28,425 nucleotides of DNA from ZLKRG08 sp046048895. Lineage in GTDB: Bacteria > Actinomycetota > Actinomycetes > Nanopelagicales > Nanopelagicaceae. The first letter of the stretch is position 1. Every line of letters begins with the position of its first letter. A model generated the notes under the pieces. It was not told where the DNA came from. It saw nothing but the letters and a program-made list of their open reading frames with translations, and searched no databases. Shown here one piece after another: positions 13,718 to 22,148 of this stretch. The stretch is taken from positions 1-28,425 of the forward strand of contig JBJOFF010000013.1 in the NCBI GenBank assembly GCA_046048895.1, given 5' to 3'. The translations under genes and the position numbers were made by a program.

Positions 13718-15582
13718 CTTCTTTTTTAAATCCGCACTCCTCCATAGGTGAAGTAGATCTTCATCTATTCAATGAAGGGCGACACGAGAAACTTTGGGAT
13801 GTACTTGGTGCGCAAGTTAAACGCGATGAAAAAGGCAACTTGATTGGCACTGCATTTAGTGTTTGGGCGCCAAATGCATCAGCAGTATCTCTAATTCACG
13901 ATAATAATTTCTGGGATAAGTCCACAAATCCAATGATCAAAATTGGAAATTCAGGTATTTGGGAGATTTTTCTACCAGATGTTGGGCCAGGGCTTAAATA
14001 TAAATTTGCCATCTGTTCTTCTTGGGGACAATGGGTAGATCATGCAGATCCTATGGCGCGTCAATGCGAACTTCCACCAAGTACTGCTTCCATTGTCAAT
14101 GAATCTAATTACAACTGGAGCGATCAAAAATGGATGGAAGCTCGCAAGTCATTTGAATCTTGGCGCTCTCCGGTCGCGGTTTATGAAGTCCACTTGGGAT
14201 CATGGCGAGTTGGCTTGAGTTACCAACAGTTAGCAATTGAACTAGTTGATTATGTAAAAGCTCAAGGTTTTACGCACGTAGAATTTCTACCAGTTACCGA
14301 GCATCCATATGCTCCATCCTGGGGCTATCAAGTAACTGGCTTCTTTGCACCGACTTCAAGATTCGGTACACCTGATGAATTTAGATATCTAGTTGATAAA
14401 TTACATGAAGCTGGAATCGGAGTAATCCTTGATTGGGTACCCGCACATTTTCCAAAGGATGAATGGGCGCTAGCTAAATTTGATGGTACTGCGCTCTATG
14501 AACATGCAGATCCACGCCAAGGTGAGCACCCTGATTGGGGCACTCTGGTATTCAATTTTGGTCGCACGGAAGTGCGCAATTTTCTAGTCGCAAGCGCTCT
14601 TTATTGGCTAGCTGAGTTCCATATTGATGGGCTACGCGTAGATGCTGTGGCATCTATGCTCTATTTAGATTATTCACGCAAAGAGGGTGAATGGGTGCCA
14701 AATCAATTTGGCGGTAGCGAGAATCTCGAAGCAGTGCAATTTTTACAAGAAGCTACTTCTACTGCATACAAGCATCACCCAGGAATCATGATGATTGCAG
14801 AAGAGTCAACCGCGTGGCCTGGTGTTACTAGAGATACTGGTTTTGGCGGTTTAGGTTTTGGCTACAAGTGGAATATGGGTTGGATGCACGATACTTTGCA
14901 ATATCTTTCTCACGAACCAATTCATCGCATGTATCACCATAATGAAATTACTTTCTCAATTCTCTATGCATGGAGCGAAAACTTCATGCTGCCGCTTTCA
15001 CACGATGAAGTAGTGCATGGCAAAGGTTCTCTTGTAAATAAATTTCCTGGAGACAAATGGCAAAAGACGGCGCAATTACGAGCGCTCTACGGTTACATGT
15101 GGTCACACCCTGGTAAAAAATTACTATTTATGGGTTCTGAATTTGGTCAGAACGAAGAGTGGAGCGCATCGGATGGCTTGCAATGGTATTTAACAGAATT
15201 TGACGAACATAAAGGTATTCAGAAAGTAATTTCTGATATCAACCACAAATATAAAGCAACTGAAGCGCTCTGGCAGCGTGACAATTTTGTTGAAGGTTTT
15301 CAATGGTTGGTTGGCGACGATGGTGCAGCAAATGTAATTGCATATGCACGCTGGTCAGATAATGGTAGGCCATTGATTTCAGTAACAAATTGGTCTGCCG
15401 TTCCTCACGAACATTACAAAATGTATATTCCAAAACCAGGCAAGTATCGCGAAGTCCTAAATACGGATGATCTTAAATATGGCGGATCGGGAGTTAAGAA
15501 TTCCGAAGTAATAGTCGGAGATGATTGCCAAGGAACTTTGAGAATTCCACCGATGGCGACTATTTGGCTGGAGCTTGCTTAA
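13714..15582 (+). CDS. glgB: 1,4-alpha-glucan branching enzyme, short form
   Basis: A 622-residue GH13 enzyme that makes alpha-1,6 branches in glycogen, acting on the chains that GlgE extends. One N-terminal CBM48-like domain (TAFSVWAPNASAVSL at about 46-60) is followed by the barrel. Catalytic residues: nucleophile D310 in GLRVDAVASM, acid/base E363 in IAEESTAW, transition-state residue D431 in LSHDEVVHG. The protein is about 100 residues shorter than E. coli or mycobacterial GlgB (about 730), lacking their additional N-terminal beta-domain. The start is ATG 13714, overlapping the glgE stop (ATGA); an in-frame ATG at 13633 lies deep inside glgE and adds non-homologous sequence. The 3' end overlaps a convergent MFS gene by 23 nt. 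Confidence 0.95.
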   Translation: MTSFLNPHSSIGEVDLHLFNEGRHEKLWDVLGAQVKRDEKGNLIGTAFSVWAPNASAVSLIHDNNFWDKSTNPMIKIGNSGIWEIFLPDVGPGLKYKFAICSSWGQWVDHADPMARQCELPPSTASIVNESNYNWSDQKWMEARKSFESWRSPVAVYEVHLGSWRVGLSYQQLAIELVDYVKAQGFTHVEFLPVTEHPYAPSWGYQVTGFFAPTSRFGTPDEFRYLVDKLHEAGIGVILDWVPAHFPKDEWALAKFDGTALYEHADPRQGEHPDWGTLVFNFGRTEVRNFLVASALYWLAEFHIDGLRVDAVASMLYLDYSRKEGEWVPNQFGGSENLEAVQFLQEATSTAYKHHPGIMMIAEESTAWPGVTRDTGFGGLGFGYKWNMGWMHDTLQYLSHEPIHRMYHHNEITFSILYAWSENFMLPLSHDEVVHGKGSLVNKFPGDKWQKTAQLRALYGYMWSHPGKKLLFMGSEFGQNEEWSASDGLQWYLTEFDEHKGIQKVISDINHKYKATEALWQRDNFVEGFQWLVGDDGAANVIAYARWSDNGRPLISVTNWSAVPHEHYKMYIPKPGKYREVLNTDDLKYGGSGVKNSEVIVGDDCQGTLRIPPMATIWLELA

Positions 15583-16720
15583 AAACCCCAGTAAATAGCC
15601 CCACTGCTATCGCTAGAAGCGCTGGAATCGTGAGCGCCACTTGCAGACCTGCAATTTGAGCTACGAAAGCTATTACCTGTTTTAGTATCCAAGAGAGCAT
15701 CACATTTACCGCGCTGATCTGGCCAATGACAATACTTGATGGCAAATCAATTCGAGTGTTAGCAATATTTAAAAAAGATGGCCCAATGAACGATGAACCA
15801 AGTCCCGCGAGGGAAAACGAAATCAATAGCCCAAGTAATCCAAAAATATGTACTGACCAAATACCTAGAATAAATGAGGTGCCTGCCAAAATCCCACCGA
15901 AACGTACTAGATTATAAATTTTAAATCTCTTTCTTAAGGCGGTAATTGAGACTCGACCAATAATCATAAAGAGCGTGAAGCAGAGAAACGGTAACGGAGC
16001 CCAGGTGGCAGAAATTCCACCTTCTTCTTTGGCAAAAATTGTTGACCAATCACCAATCGCAAATTCCAACATAATTCCAAAAATAAGTCCGAAATTAACT
16101 ATCCAATCAAAATTGAATCTTCGTAGATCTTTCAAAATAGACTTACTTACACGGTCGTGACGATTAGATGGAATTAGAGTCTCTCTTCGAGAGAGAATGA
16201 CAATTAAAGTTAGGAAATAAACGACAACTTGCAAAACTGTTATGTGCAGGCTTAGTTCCACTTTCCCAATCAAATACATGGATAACAAAGTTGATATCAA
16301 CGAACCAGCAGACCAATACCCGGCTGCAGAAACTACTAAATTCTTACCACCGCGGTCTTGGTCATAAAATGCTTGTGCATTATTTGCAATGTGCAGCATC
16401 GAAATAGAAAAACCAACCAGAATATTGATAATTAAGAATGCTTGAATATCAGTGACATTTACAATGGCTATATATGCAAAACTTAAAATAGTTTGGCCGA
16501 CAATTAGCATGCGCTTTCCGCCGAAGTGATCGACCAAATGGCCGATAGTTAAGAGCGCTACCAGCGAACCAAATGCGCCCATGCTGAGCATGGAACCAAA
16601 GAGGCCATTATTTACGTCTAAATTCGCTTTAAGTTCTGGAAATCTAGGTACCCAACCCATAATTCCAAAGCCAAAGAGAAAGAAGAGCGCCTTGGTCAGG
16701 GCTACATCACGTTTAATCAA
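15560..16720 (-). CDS. MFS transporter, YbjJ-like
   Basis: A 386-residue membrane protein with about 12 hydrophobic segments. WVPRFPELK at 23-31, between the first helix and an early loop, is characteristic of the YbjJ-type MFS subfamily, and motif A is GHLVDHFGGKR at 60-70. The substrate is unknown; homologues are annotated as putative sugar or drug transporters without proof. The ATG at 16720 overlaps the stop of the cnoX-like gene by 4 nt (ATGA), so it is the last gene of the DUF4032-cnoX-MFS unit. The 3' end overlaps glgB by 23 nt tail-to-tail, with no terminator between the two units. Confidence 0.82.
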   Translation of the reverse strand: MIKRDVALTKALFFLFGFGIMGWVPRFPELKANLDVNNGLFGSMLSMGAFGSLVALLTIGHLVDHFGGKRMLIVGQTILSFAYIAIVNVTDIQAFLIINILVGFSISMLHIANNAQAFYDQDRGGKNLVVSAAGYWSAGSLISTLLSMYLIGKVELSLHITVLQVVVYFLTLIVILSRRETLIPSNRHDRVSKSILKDLRRFNFDWIVNFGLIFGIMLEFAIGDWSTIFAKEEGGISATWAPLPFLCFTLFMIIGRVSITALRKRFKIYNLVRFGGILAGTSFILGIWSVHIFGLLGLLISFSLAGLGSSFIGPSFLNIANTRIDLPSSIVIGQISAVNVMLSWILKQVIAFVAQIAGLQVALTIPALLAIAVGLFTGVFKQAPAK

Positions 16721-17580
16721 AATAACGCACTCGCCAAATCCTTGCGAGCCTGCACTAATCGTGGATCTGCCGGATCAATCAATCCGAAAAGCGTAATTAG
16801 GTGTTCTTTTGCCGCCTTTCGATCATTATCAGAGAGAGTGCGGACGCAATTTAATAGCCTTGCAAAAGCTTCATCCACTTTTCCATTGGCAATCTCTAAA
16901 TCTGCACATGCAATCTGAGCCGCTACATCTAGCGGATTAGAGCTGGCCATTTCAAGTATTGATTTGGCATTAGCTCCGTGAGTTCTTTTGAGTAACTGCA
17001 TTTGAGCTAAACCAGATTTAGCCATGGTATCGCCAGGCTTTCGCGCAACTAATTTCTCATAAGCCTTAATTGCTCCATCAAGATCTCCATTTTGAAGCGC
17101 AGCCATTGCTTCATCTTCTTCTGGTTCAGTTCTTTCAACAGGAGCTTCGCCAATACCTTGTTCGGCTGCAATTGATAGAACTTTATCAATCACCATACGA
17201 AGTTGACTCTCTGGATACTGATTTTCAAAGAGCGGCATCACCTGTTCTTTTACAATTGCAATGGCATATGGCACAACTCTTGTTTGTAGCGCTTGTGCAA
17301 CTTGTGGGTGCTTTTCAATTTCTACCGTTGCTAATTGCCAAGAATCGTTATCATCTTTATTCAACTTTCCCATCAGTGCAAGAGTTTCTTTTGATTCTGG
17401 GAAACGCTCTGACCAGCAGATGACAATCACAGGTTTGGTATTTGATAATGGCATCAAAACATTTGGAAGTGTTTCGACAGTGGCTTCGACCCCTGGAATG
17501 GCTTGGTTAGGCGCAGCGCTCTCAGCAGGCTTCTTCAAAGTACTTAAATCAAATGCGCTACCAAAGTTTGGTTGCTTCAC
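16717..17580 (-). CDS. CnoX/YbbN-like thioredoxin-TPR chaperone, redox-inactive
   Basis: A 287-residue soluble protein: a low-complexity N-terminus (1-40), a thioredoxin-like domain (about 40-140) and a C-terminal TPR-type helical region (about 155-285). The CxxC site is missing: the position reads ICWSERFPES (C55 alone), while the cis-Pro loop RVVPYA (P104) is kept. WSER at this site is the hallmark of E. coli YbbN/CnoX, a holdase that hands clients to GroEL and DnaK. A chaperone role is therefore likely, but thiol-redox activity is not. In mycobacteria a related gene lies close to glgB/glgE, as here. The ATG at 17580 overlaps the DUF4032 stop (ATGA), and the stop overlaps the MFS start (ATGA). 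Confidence 0.83.
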   Translation of the reverse strand: MKQPNFGSAFDLSTLKKPAESAAPNQAIPGVEATVETLPNVLMPLSNTKPVIVICWSERFPESKETLALMGKLNKDDNDSWQLATVEIEKHPQVAQALQTRVVPYAIAIVKEQVMPLFENQYPESQLRMVIDKVLSIAAEQGIGEAPVERTEPEEDEAMAALQNGDLDGAIKAYEKLVARKPGDTMAKSGLAQMQLLKRTHGANAKSILEMASSNPLDVAAQIACADLEIANGKVDEAFARLLNCVRTLSDNDRKAAKEHLITLFGLIDPADPRLVQARKDLASALF

Positions 17581-18797
17581 TCTGTCTCAACTCCTGAATC
17601 CATACGTAACGGCAAGACCTCATTTATATACGCTTTTGCGGCTGCTTCCAAACCCACGTCAAAACCAGCTTTTTCGGTCATATACCAACGATTTTCCAAG
17701 ATTTCATGGAACATTTGCGCTTTCTCTACGCGACCTTGTAATTCGGTAGGGATTAAATTAAGAATTGGGAAGAAAACTGTATCGAGCCACTCCTTTGCCA
17801 TCTCATCTTTAGAACTTTTATTCGGTTGCCTGGCGTACCAACGATCAAATGAAGCCAAAATTCTCTTTGCCTGTAATTCTTGAGCATCAAGACTAAAACG
17901 GTTCTTTAACTTTGCAGAGTGATAACCAGCGGCCACCAATCTAGGTTGAAATGAGAGCATATGAGTTTCGTTATCTAGCGAAATTTGCACCTCTTCAACT
18001 GCGAAACCTAAATCGTGAAGCTCGCGCATTGCACGCTCTACGGCATGTCTATCATTTGGATCTAATTTCTTTGGATCTTTAAGAGCAGACCATAACCTTC
18101 GATATCTTCGTTGCACTGCTTCTGAAGCACGGATTGGATCCATTCCGGTGTAAAGCACTCCGGATAACTGTAAATCTTCTAACTCTGCTGCCACATTGAA
18201 AAATGCAATTTCTAAATCATGTTCACGCTGGCCATCAGATAATTTGGTCTGAAACTCCCCAGTTTCGGCATCTACTAAGTAAGCAGCAAAACTTTCGGCA
18301 TCTCTTCTAAATAAAGTATTCGATAGCGAGCAATCACCCCACCAAAATCCGAGTAGATGCAATTGCACCAATAAATAAGCTAAAGCATTCGCCATATTAT
18401 TAATGTCATGCTCTGAAACAGATTGAGATAAGACCACGCGATAAGGCAGAGAATATGGAAGAAAACGCGTAGCAATTGCACATGGCAATTCATCACCATT
18501 TAAATCTGTACGGCCTTCGATAACTGCAACTGGTTCAACACTTGGAGCGCCTAGATGCTTTAATTCAATCAAAGCTTTGTATTCACGTTTTGCGAATTCA
18601 ACTACCGTCTCTTTGACTGCGTAGATCTCGGAATTAGGGTCAGCTTCATCTGAACGGACTAAGCGAACAATATGGCGAGAGATTCCACGCTTTTCAGTCA
18701 GCGCCGGATCTTCCGGCCACTGCTCTAGCGGCCGTTCCCATGGCAAGCCAATAACTGCGCCAATCTCCTCGCCCAGGCCCGTAATCCGCAGTGACAT
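17577..18797 (-). CDS. DUF4032 protein with a kinase-like N-terminal domain
   Basis: A 406-residue actinobacterial DUF4032 protein. The first 200 residues resemble the LPS-kinase/protein-kinase fold: a VK motif in YAVKETVV (K62), a helix Glu near E72, a catalytic-loop-like WGDCSLSN (D155 and N160) and a metal-loop-like LVDAETGEF (D176). The rest (about 200-400) is the DUF4032 region, including RRYRRLWSALKDP, QPRLVAAGYHSAKL, and WYMTEKAGFDVG near the C-terminus. No activity is published to my knowledge; kinase chemistry is inferred from the kept residues. It is the first gene of a unit with the cnoX-like chaperone and an MFS transporter, and diverges from the AI-2E-family gene at 18842. No clear Shine-Dalgarno; GAGAAT lies 6 nt upstream. 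Confidence 0.8.
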   Translation of the reverse strand: MSLRITGLGEEIGAVIGLPWERPLEQWPEDPALTEKRGISRHIVRLVRSDEADPNSEIYAVKETVVEFAKREYKALIELKHLGAPSVEPVAVIEGRTDLNGDELPCAIATRFLPYSLPYRVVLSQSVSEHDINNMANALAYLLVQLHLLGFWWGDCSLSNTLFRRDAESFAAYLVDAETGEFQTKLSDGQREHDLEIAFFNVAAELEDLQLSGVLYTGMDPIRASEAVQRRYRRLWSALKDPKKLDPNDRHAVERAMRELHDLGFAVEEVQISLDNETHMLSFQPRLVAAGYHSAKLKNRFSLDAQELQAKRILASFDRWYARQPNKSSKDEMAKEWLDTVFFPILNLIPTELQGRVEKAQMFHEILENRWYMTEKAGFDVGLEAAAKAYINEVLPLRMDSGVETE

Positions 18798-18829
18798 GAG
18801 GATATTCTCTCTTATCTTGCTTCCTTAAT

Positions 18830-18835
18830 TAAACT
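18830..18835 (+). promoter_or_regulatory. Leaderless -10 element (TAAACT) for the AI-2E-family gene
   Basis: TAAACT ends 6 nt before the ATG at 18842. No Shine-Dalgarno is present and no -35 is evident. Confidence 0.5.
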
Positions 18836-18841
18836 ATTCGC

Positions 18842-19960
18842 ATGGCTATTAGTAAGCGCATTGGTAAATCGACAGAGAAATCTCAAAAATCACCTGAGAA
18901 TTTCGGAAAACCAGGTGCACCCATTGAAAAGAGCTCTCCATTTTATTTTGGTTTCTTGGCGACGACTGGAGCGCTTACTGCTTTTGTATTACTAAGGTCA
19001 CTAGCAGCAGCCAGCCAAATCTTTGTCTTGATTCTAATCTCAATATTCCTTGCGATGGGTTTAAATCCTGCAGTTGAATTCTTTCGTCGAAAGGGACTAA
19101 GCCGTGGTGCTTCAGTCTCTGTAATTTTGGGGCTTGTTATTATTTTCGTAGTCATATTGGCGCTATTAATTATTCCGCCGGTAGTTCGGCAAACTACAAG
19201 TTTGATTGAGAGCGCCCCTGCATTACTTGAAAATTTGAAGAACAATTCGCTTATTAATGACATCAATAATCAATATGGATTAATTGATTCGCTGACTGAG
19301 AAAGTAAATTCCATCACTAGTGATGGCACGCTAATAATCTCCGCCTTTGGAGGCATAGTTGGCGTAGGTAAAACTTTTATCTCAGGTATCTTTACTGCAT
19401 TAACCATCTTGGTGCTGACCATGTACTTCACAATCTCACTACCAACGGTCATCGAGCAAGCAATTCGATTGGCTCCTGCATCTAGGCGCTATCGAATTAA
19501 AGCGCTAACCGATGGGATTGTTTCTAGAATTGGCGCTTTCGTGGGAAGTCAGATATCAGTGGCTTTTATAGCTGGTTTAGTAATGTCAGTGGTTGCTGGC
19601 GTTCTAGGTTTACCATCACCCATCGCGCTTGGCATGTTGGTCTTTATTTGTGGATTGATTCCTCTAGTTGGCCATTTCATCGGAGCCTCCATACTTACAG
19701 TAATTGGTTTGACTCAATCTATTGGCGTAGGCGTTGCTGTATTTATTGCATATTTGATTTATCAGCAAATTGAGAATTACTTGGTGATGCCTAGAATTAT
19801 GCGGAAAACTCTTGCGATACCCGGATTGGTAACCATTGTCAGCGCGTTAATTGGCGCTTCACTGCTTGGCCTAGTGGGTGGAATTTTGGCGGTTCCAATT
19901 GCAGCTTCAATTCTTTTGATACTTGAAGAAGTGGTCTACCCGAAGGCAGATCAAGCTTAA
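18842..19960 (+). CDS. AI-2E / PerM-family membrane transporter
   Basis: A 372-residue membrane protein of the AI-2 exporter superfamily (TqsA/PerM/YdiK type). A charged, Lys/Ser-rich cytoplasmic N-terminus (1-38) precedes two hydrophobic hairpins (about 39-75 and 88-120). A soluble middle region (about 121-165) follows, then the conserved C-terminal helices with LGLPSPIALGMLVFICGLIPLVGHFIGA and the IYQQIENYLVMPRIM motif typical of the family. Members export AI-2, or act as antiporters or other permeases; the name does not imply quorum sensing here. The gene appears leaderless. The stop overlaps the stop of the convergent alpha/beta hydrolase (TTAA, 4 nt). Confidence 0.87.
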   Translation: MAISKRIGKSTEKSQKSPENFGKPGAPIEKSSPFYFGFLATTGALTAFVLLRSLAAASQIFVLILISIFLAMGLNPAVEFFRRKGLSRGASVSVILGLVIIFVVILALLIIPPVVRQTTSLIESAPALLENLKNNSLINDINNQYGLIDSLTEKVNSITSDGTLIISAFGGIVGVGKTFISGIFTALTILVLTMYFTISLPTVIEQAIRLAPASRRYRIKALTDGIVSRIGAFVGSQISVAFIAGLVMSVVAGVLGLPSPIALGMLVFICGLIPLVGHFIGASILTVIGLTQSIGVGVAVFIAYLIYQQIENYLVMPRIMRKTLAIPGLVTIVSALIGASLLGLVGGILAVPIAASILLILEEVVYPKADQA

Positions 19961-20667
19961 ATTTCAGTTGGTAGTGGAAATTTATCTGGTGCAACTCTTT
20001 TAACAATTTCATTATGTACAAATTGAACAGCTGGTTCGCCCAACCAAAGGTGTTTCATATTTTCGCCATCGATAATTTCTATCTGTGGGATTCCGGCAAA
20101 CTTTTCCCGAGCAGCTGCTGGCGATAGATACTCATCATGTTCAGGCACTAGCGCAATTACAGGCCTGCCATCAGCCGCCCAAAACTGCAACTCTGCTTCA
20201 GTGGTGTACATCAATGGTGGGCTAAGCAGAATAATTCCTTTAATCCTTAAGTCTCGCGCATACTTCAAAGTTAATTCAGTACCAAAGGACCATCCTACGA
20301 CCCAGAGATTTTCTAACTTTAATTCATCCAAACAATAAGCAACCATTGCTTCAACATCAAGTTTTTCTAATTTACTTTGATCATAAACACCAGTACTCGT
20401 ACCTTGTTCGCTACTTGTGCCACGAGTATTAAACCTAACTATGGTTAAGTCGGCCAATGCCGGAAGCCGATTGGCGGCTTTTTTGTAAACATGCGAATCC
20501 ATCATTCCACCGCCAGTTGGATTTGGATGACACATTAATAGCGCACCTTTTGAAGGCTTTAAAGGCGCGGCAACTTCAACAACTAATTCGACGCCGTCGA
20601 CCGTTGTTACTTTGGTTAAATGGCGATTTGAGGGCAATATCGTGCTTGGGCGCAGAGTTTCAGCCAT
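19957..20667 (-). CDS. Alpha/beta hydrolase
   Basis: A 236-residue alpha/beta-hydrolase-fold protein. The nucleophile elbow is GWSFG (S127), the acid is likely D178 in VPEHDEYLSP, and the His is H206 in MKHLWLG. The oxyanion-side motif HPNPTGGGMMDS resembles the HPHPxxGG group of short dienelactone-hydrolase-like proteins. A soluble esterase or thioesterase is likely; the substrate is unknown. The start is set at ATG 20667 rather than 20694, because TAGAAT on the minus strand ends 7 nt upstream and because a start at 20694 would use up the promoter of the divergent aldehyde dehydrogenase. The 3' end overlaps the AI-2E gene by 4 nt. Confidence 0.85.
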   Translation of the reverse strand: MAETLRPSTILPSNRHLTKVTTVDGVELVVEVAAPLKPSKGALLMCHPNPTGGGMMDSHVYKKAANRLPALADLTIVRFNTRGTSSEQGTSTGVYDQSKLEKLDVEAMVAYCLDELKLENLWVVGWSFGTELTLKYARDLRIKGIILLSPPLMYTTEAELQFWAADGRPVIALVPEHDEYLSPAAAREKFAGIPQIEIIDGENMKHLWLGEPAVQFVHNEIVKRVAPDKFPLPTEI

Positions 20668-20674
20668 GGCATAA

Positions 20675-20680
20675 ATTCTA
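20675..20680 (-). promoter_or_regulatory. Leaderless -10 element (TAGAAT) for the alpha/beta hydrolase
   Basis: TAGAAT on the minus strand, 7 nt before the ATG at 20667, back to back with the plus-strand -10 at 20689-20694. The same hexamer lies in front of the adenosyltransferase gene at 25397. Confidence 0.55.
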
Positions 20681-20688
20681 ATGGTCGT

Positions 20689-20694
20689 TACCAT
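20689..20694 (+). promoter_or_regulatory. Leaderless -10 element (TACCAT) for the aldehyde dehydrogenase
   Basis: TACCAT ends 6 nt before the ATG at 20701. There is no Shine-Dalgarno. Confidence 0.5.
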
Positions 20695-20700
20695 TCACTC

Positions 20701-22143
20701 ATGACGAGCTTTCCATCGCTAAACCCACGTAATGGTGAGGTAATTGCTGAACATCCAATCTATTCCAAGGAGGCGGTAGACCAAGCAGTATCAGATGCCC
20801 GCGCTGCCTTTGCTAGTTGGGGAGATTTATCTTGTGCACAGCGAAAGAGAGTCTTGCTTAAATGGAAACGTGAGATTGCAGCTCGTGCAAATGATTTCGC
20901 AAATTTAATTTCCTTAGAGACTGGTAAGCCAATCGGAGATTCCAGATTAGAGGTATCGATTGCAATTTCGCATCTTGCTTGGGCAGCCAAGAAAGCGGGT
21001 TATTACTTAAAGGAACAGACCCGTAAACCTGGAGTGCTGCTTTTTAATATGCAAGCCGAAGTACATCGAATTCCATTTGGAGTAGTCGGAGTAATTGGTC
21101 CTTGGAATTATCCGCTTTTTACTCCTATGGGTTCTATAGCTTATGCATTAGCTGCCGGCAACACTGTCGTATTTAAACCAAGTGAATTTACTCCAGGAGT
21201 AGGGCGATTAATTCAAGAGAGTTTTGAAAAGGCTACTTCACAGAGAGGCGTGATTCAGACAATCACTGGACTCGGTGAGACTGGAAAATTCCTTTGTGAA
21301 TCTGCAATTAACAAATTAGCTTTCACCGGATCAACAAAAACTGCAAAATTAGTTGCCGAAACTTGTGCTAAACACATGGTCCCGGTCTTGCTTGAATGTG
21401 GTGGCAAAGATCCCGTATTGGTGGATAAAGATGCTAATTTAAAACTTGCGGCTGAATACACTATTTGGTCAGCCATGGCTAATGCAGGGCAGTCATGTAT
21501 TGGAGCAGAACGCGTATACGTACACGCAAAAGTTGCTGAAAAATTCAAACAAGAAGTGTTAACGATTGTAAAGAATCTAAAACCAGGCGAAAGTTATGGT
21601 CCCGCAACCATGCCGAAGCAGCTAGAAATTATTAAGGCGCATATCGAATCTGCTACAAACGCTGGCGCTAAGATGCTTTATGGCGATATTTTCTCGGTAA
21701 ATGAGCGAATTGTTAATCCAGTGGTTATGGCTGATGTGCCAGAAAATTGCAGCGCAATGACTGAGGAAACTTTCGGGCCTACCATCGCAATCAATTCAGT
21801 TGTAAGCATGGATGAAGCAATTAAATTCGCAAATGATTCGGTTTATGGCTTGGGAGCGTCAGTCTTTTCAAAGCGAAATGGCTTCAAAATAGCGAAGCAA
21901 TTGGAATGCGGCATGGTTGGAATCAATACTGCATTTACCTTTGCTGCAATTCCGACTGTGCCATTTGGCGGCGCTAAAGAGAGTGGTTACGGTCGAATCC
22001 ATGGACCTGAAGGTTTATTTGAATTTACATATCCAAGAACATTAGTTAGAACGCGCTTTGAAATTCCACTTCGAGCAACTTCTTTCAAGCGCTCACATGC
22101 TCAAGAGAAGTTAATTGCGAAATTAAGTAATTGGTTTAGTTAA
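20701..22143 (+). CDS. NAD(P)-dependent aldehyde dehydrogenase
   Basis: A 480-residue ALDH-superfamily enzyme that oxidises an aldehyde to the acid. Catalytic residues are N136 in GPWNYP, the general base E232 in LLECGGKDP and the nucleophile C266 in GQSCIGAERVY. Cofactor-binding FTGSTKTAK (208-216) and the EETFGP motif are also present. The C-terminal region (FEFTYPRTLVRTRFEIP) resembles actinobacterial ALDHs annotated as succinate-semialdehyde or broad-range dehydrogenases; the true substrate cannot be assigned. It diverges from the alpha/beta hydrolase across 33 bp. Five nucleotides separate its stop from that of the convergent zinc-protein gene, with a TTAATAGC direct repeat spanning the junction (22140-22147 and 22149-22156). 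Confidence 0.92.
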   Translation: MTSFPSLNPRNGEVIAEHPIYSKEAVDQAVSDARAAFASWGDLSCAQRKRVLLKWKREIAARANDFANLISLETGKPIGDSRLEVSIAISHLAWAAKKAGYYLKEQTRKPGVLLFNMQAEVHRIPFGVVGVIGPWNYPLFTPMGSIAYALAAGNTVVFKPSEFTPGVGRLIQESFEKATSQRGVIQTITGLGETGKFLCESAINKLAFTGSTKTAKLVAETCAKHMVPVLLECGGKDPVLVDKDANLKLAAEYTIWSAMANAGQSCIGAERVYVHAKVAEKFKQEVLTIVKNLKPGESYGPATMPKQLEIIKAHIESATNAGAKMLYGDIFSVNERIVNPVVMADVPENCSAMTEETFGPTIAINSVVSMDEAIKFANDSVYGLGASVFSKRNGFKIAKQLECGMVGINTAFTFAAIPTVPFGGAKESGYGRIHGPEGLFEFTYPRTLVRTRFEIPLRATSFKRSHAQEKLIAKLSNWFS

Positions 22144-22148
22144 TAGCT

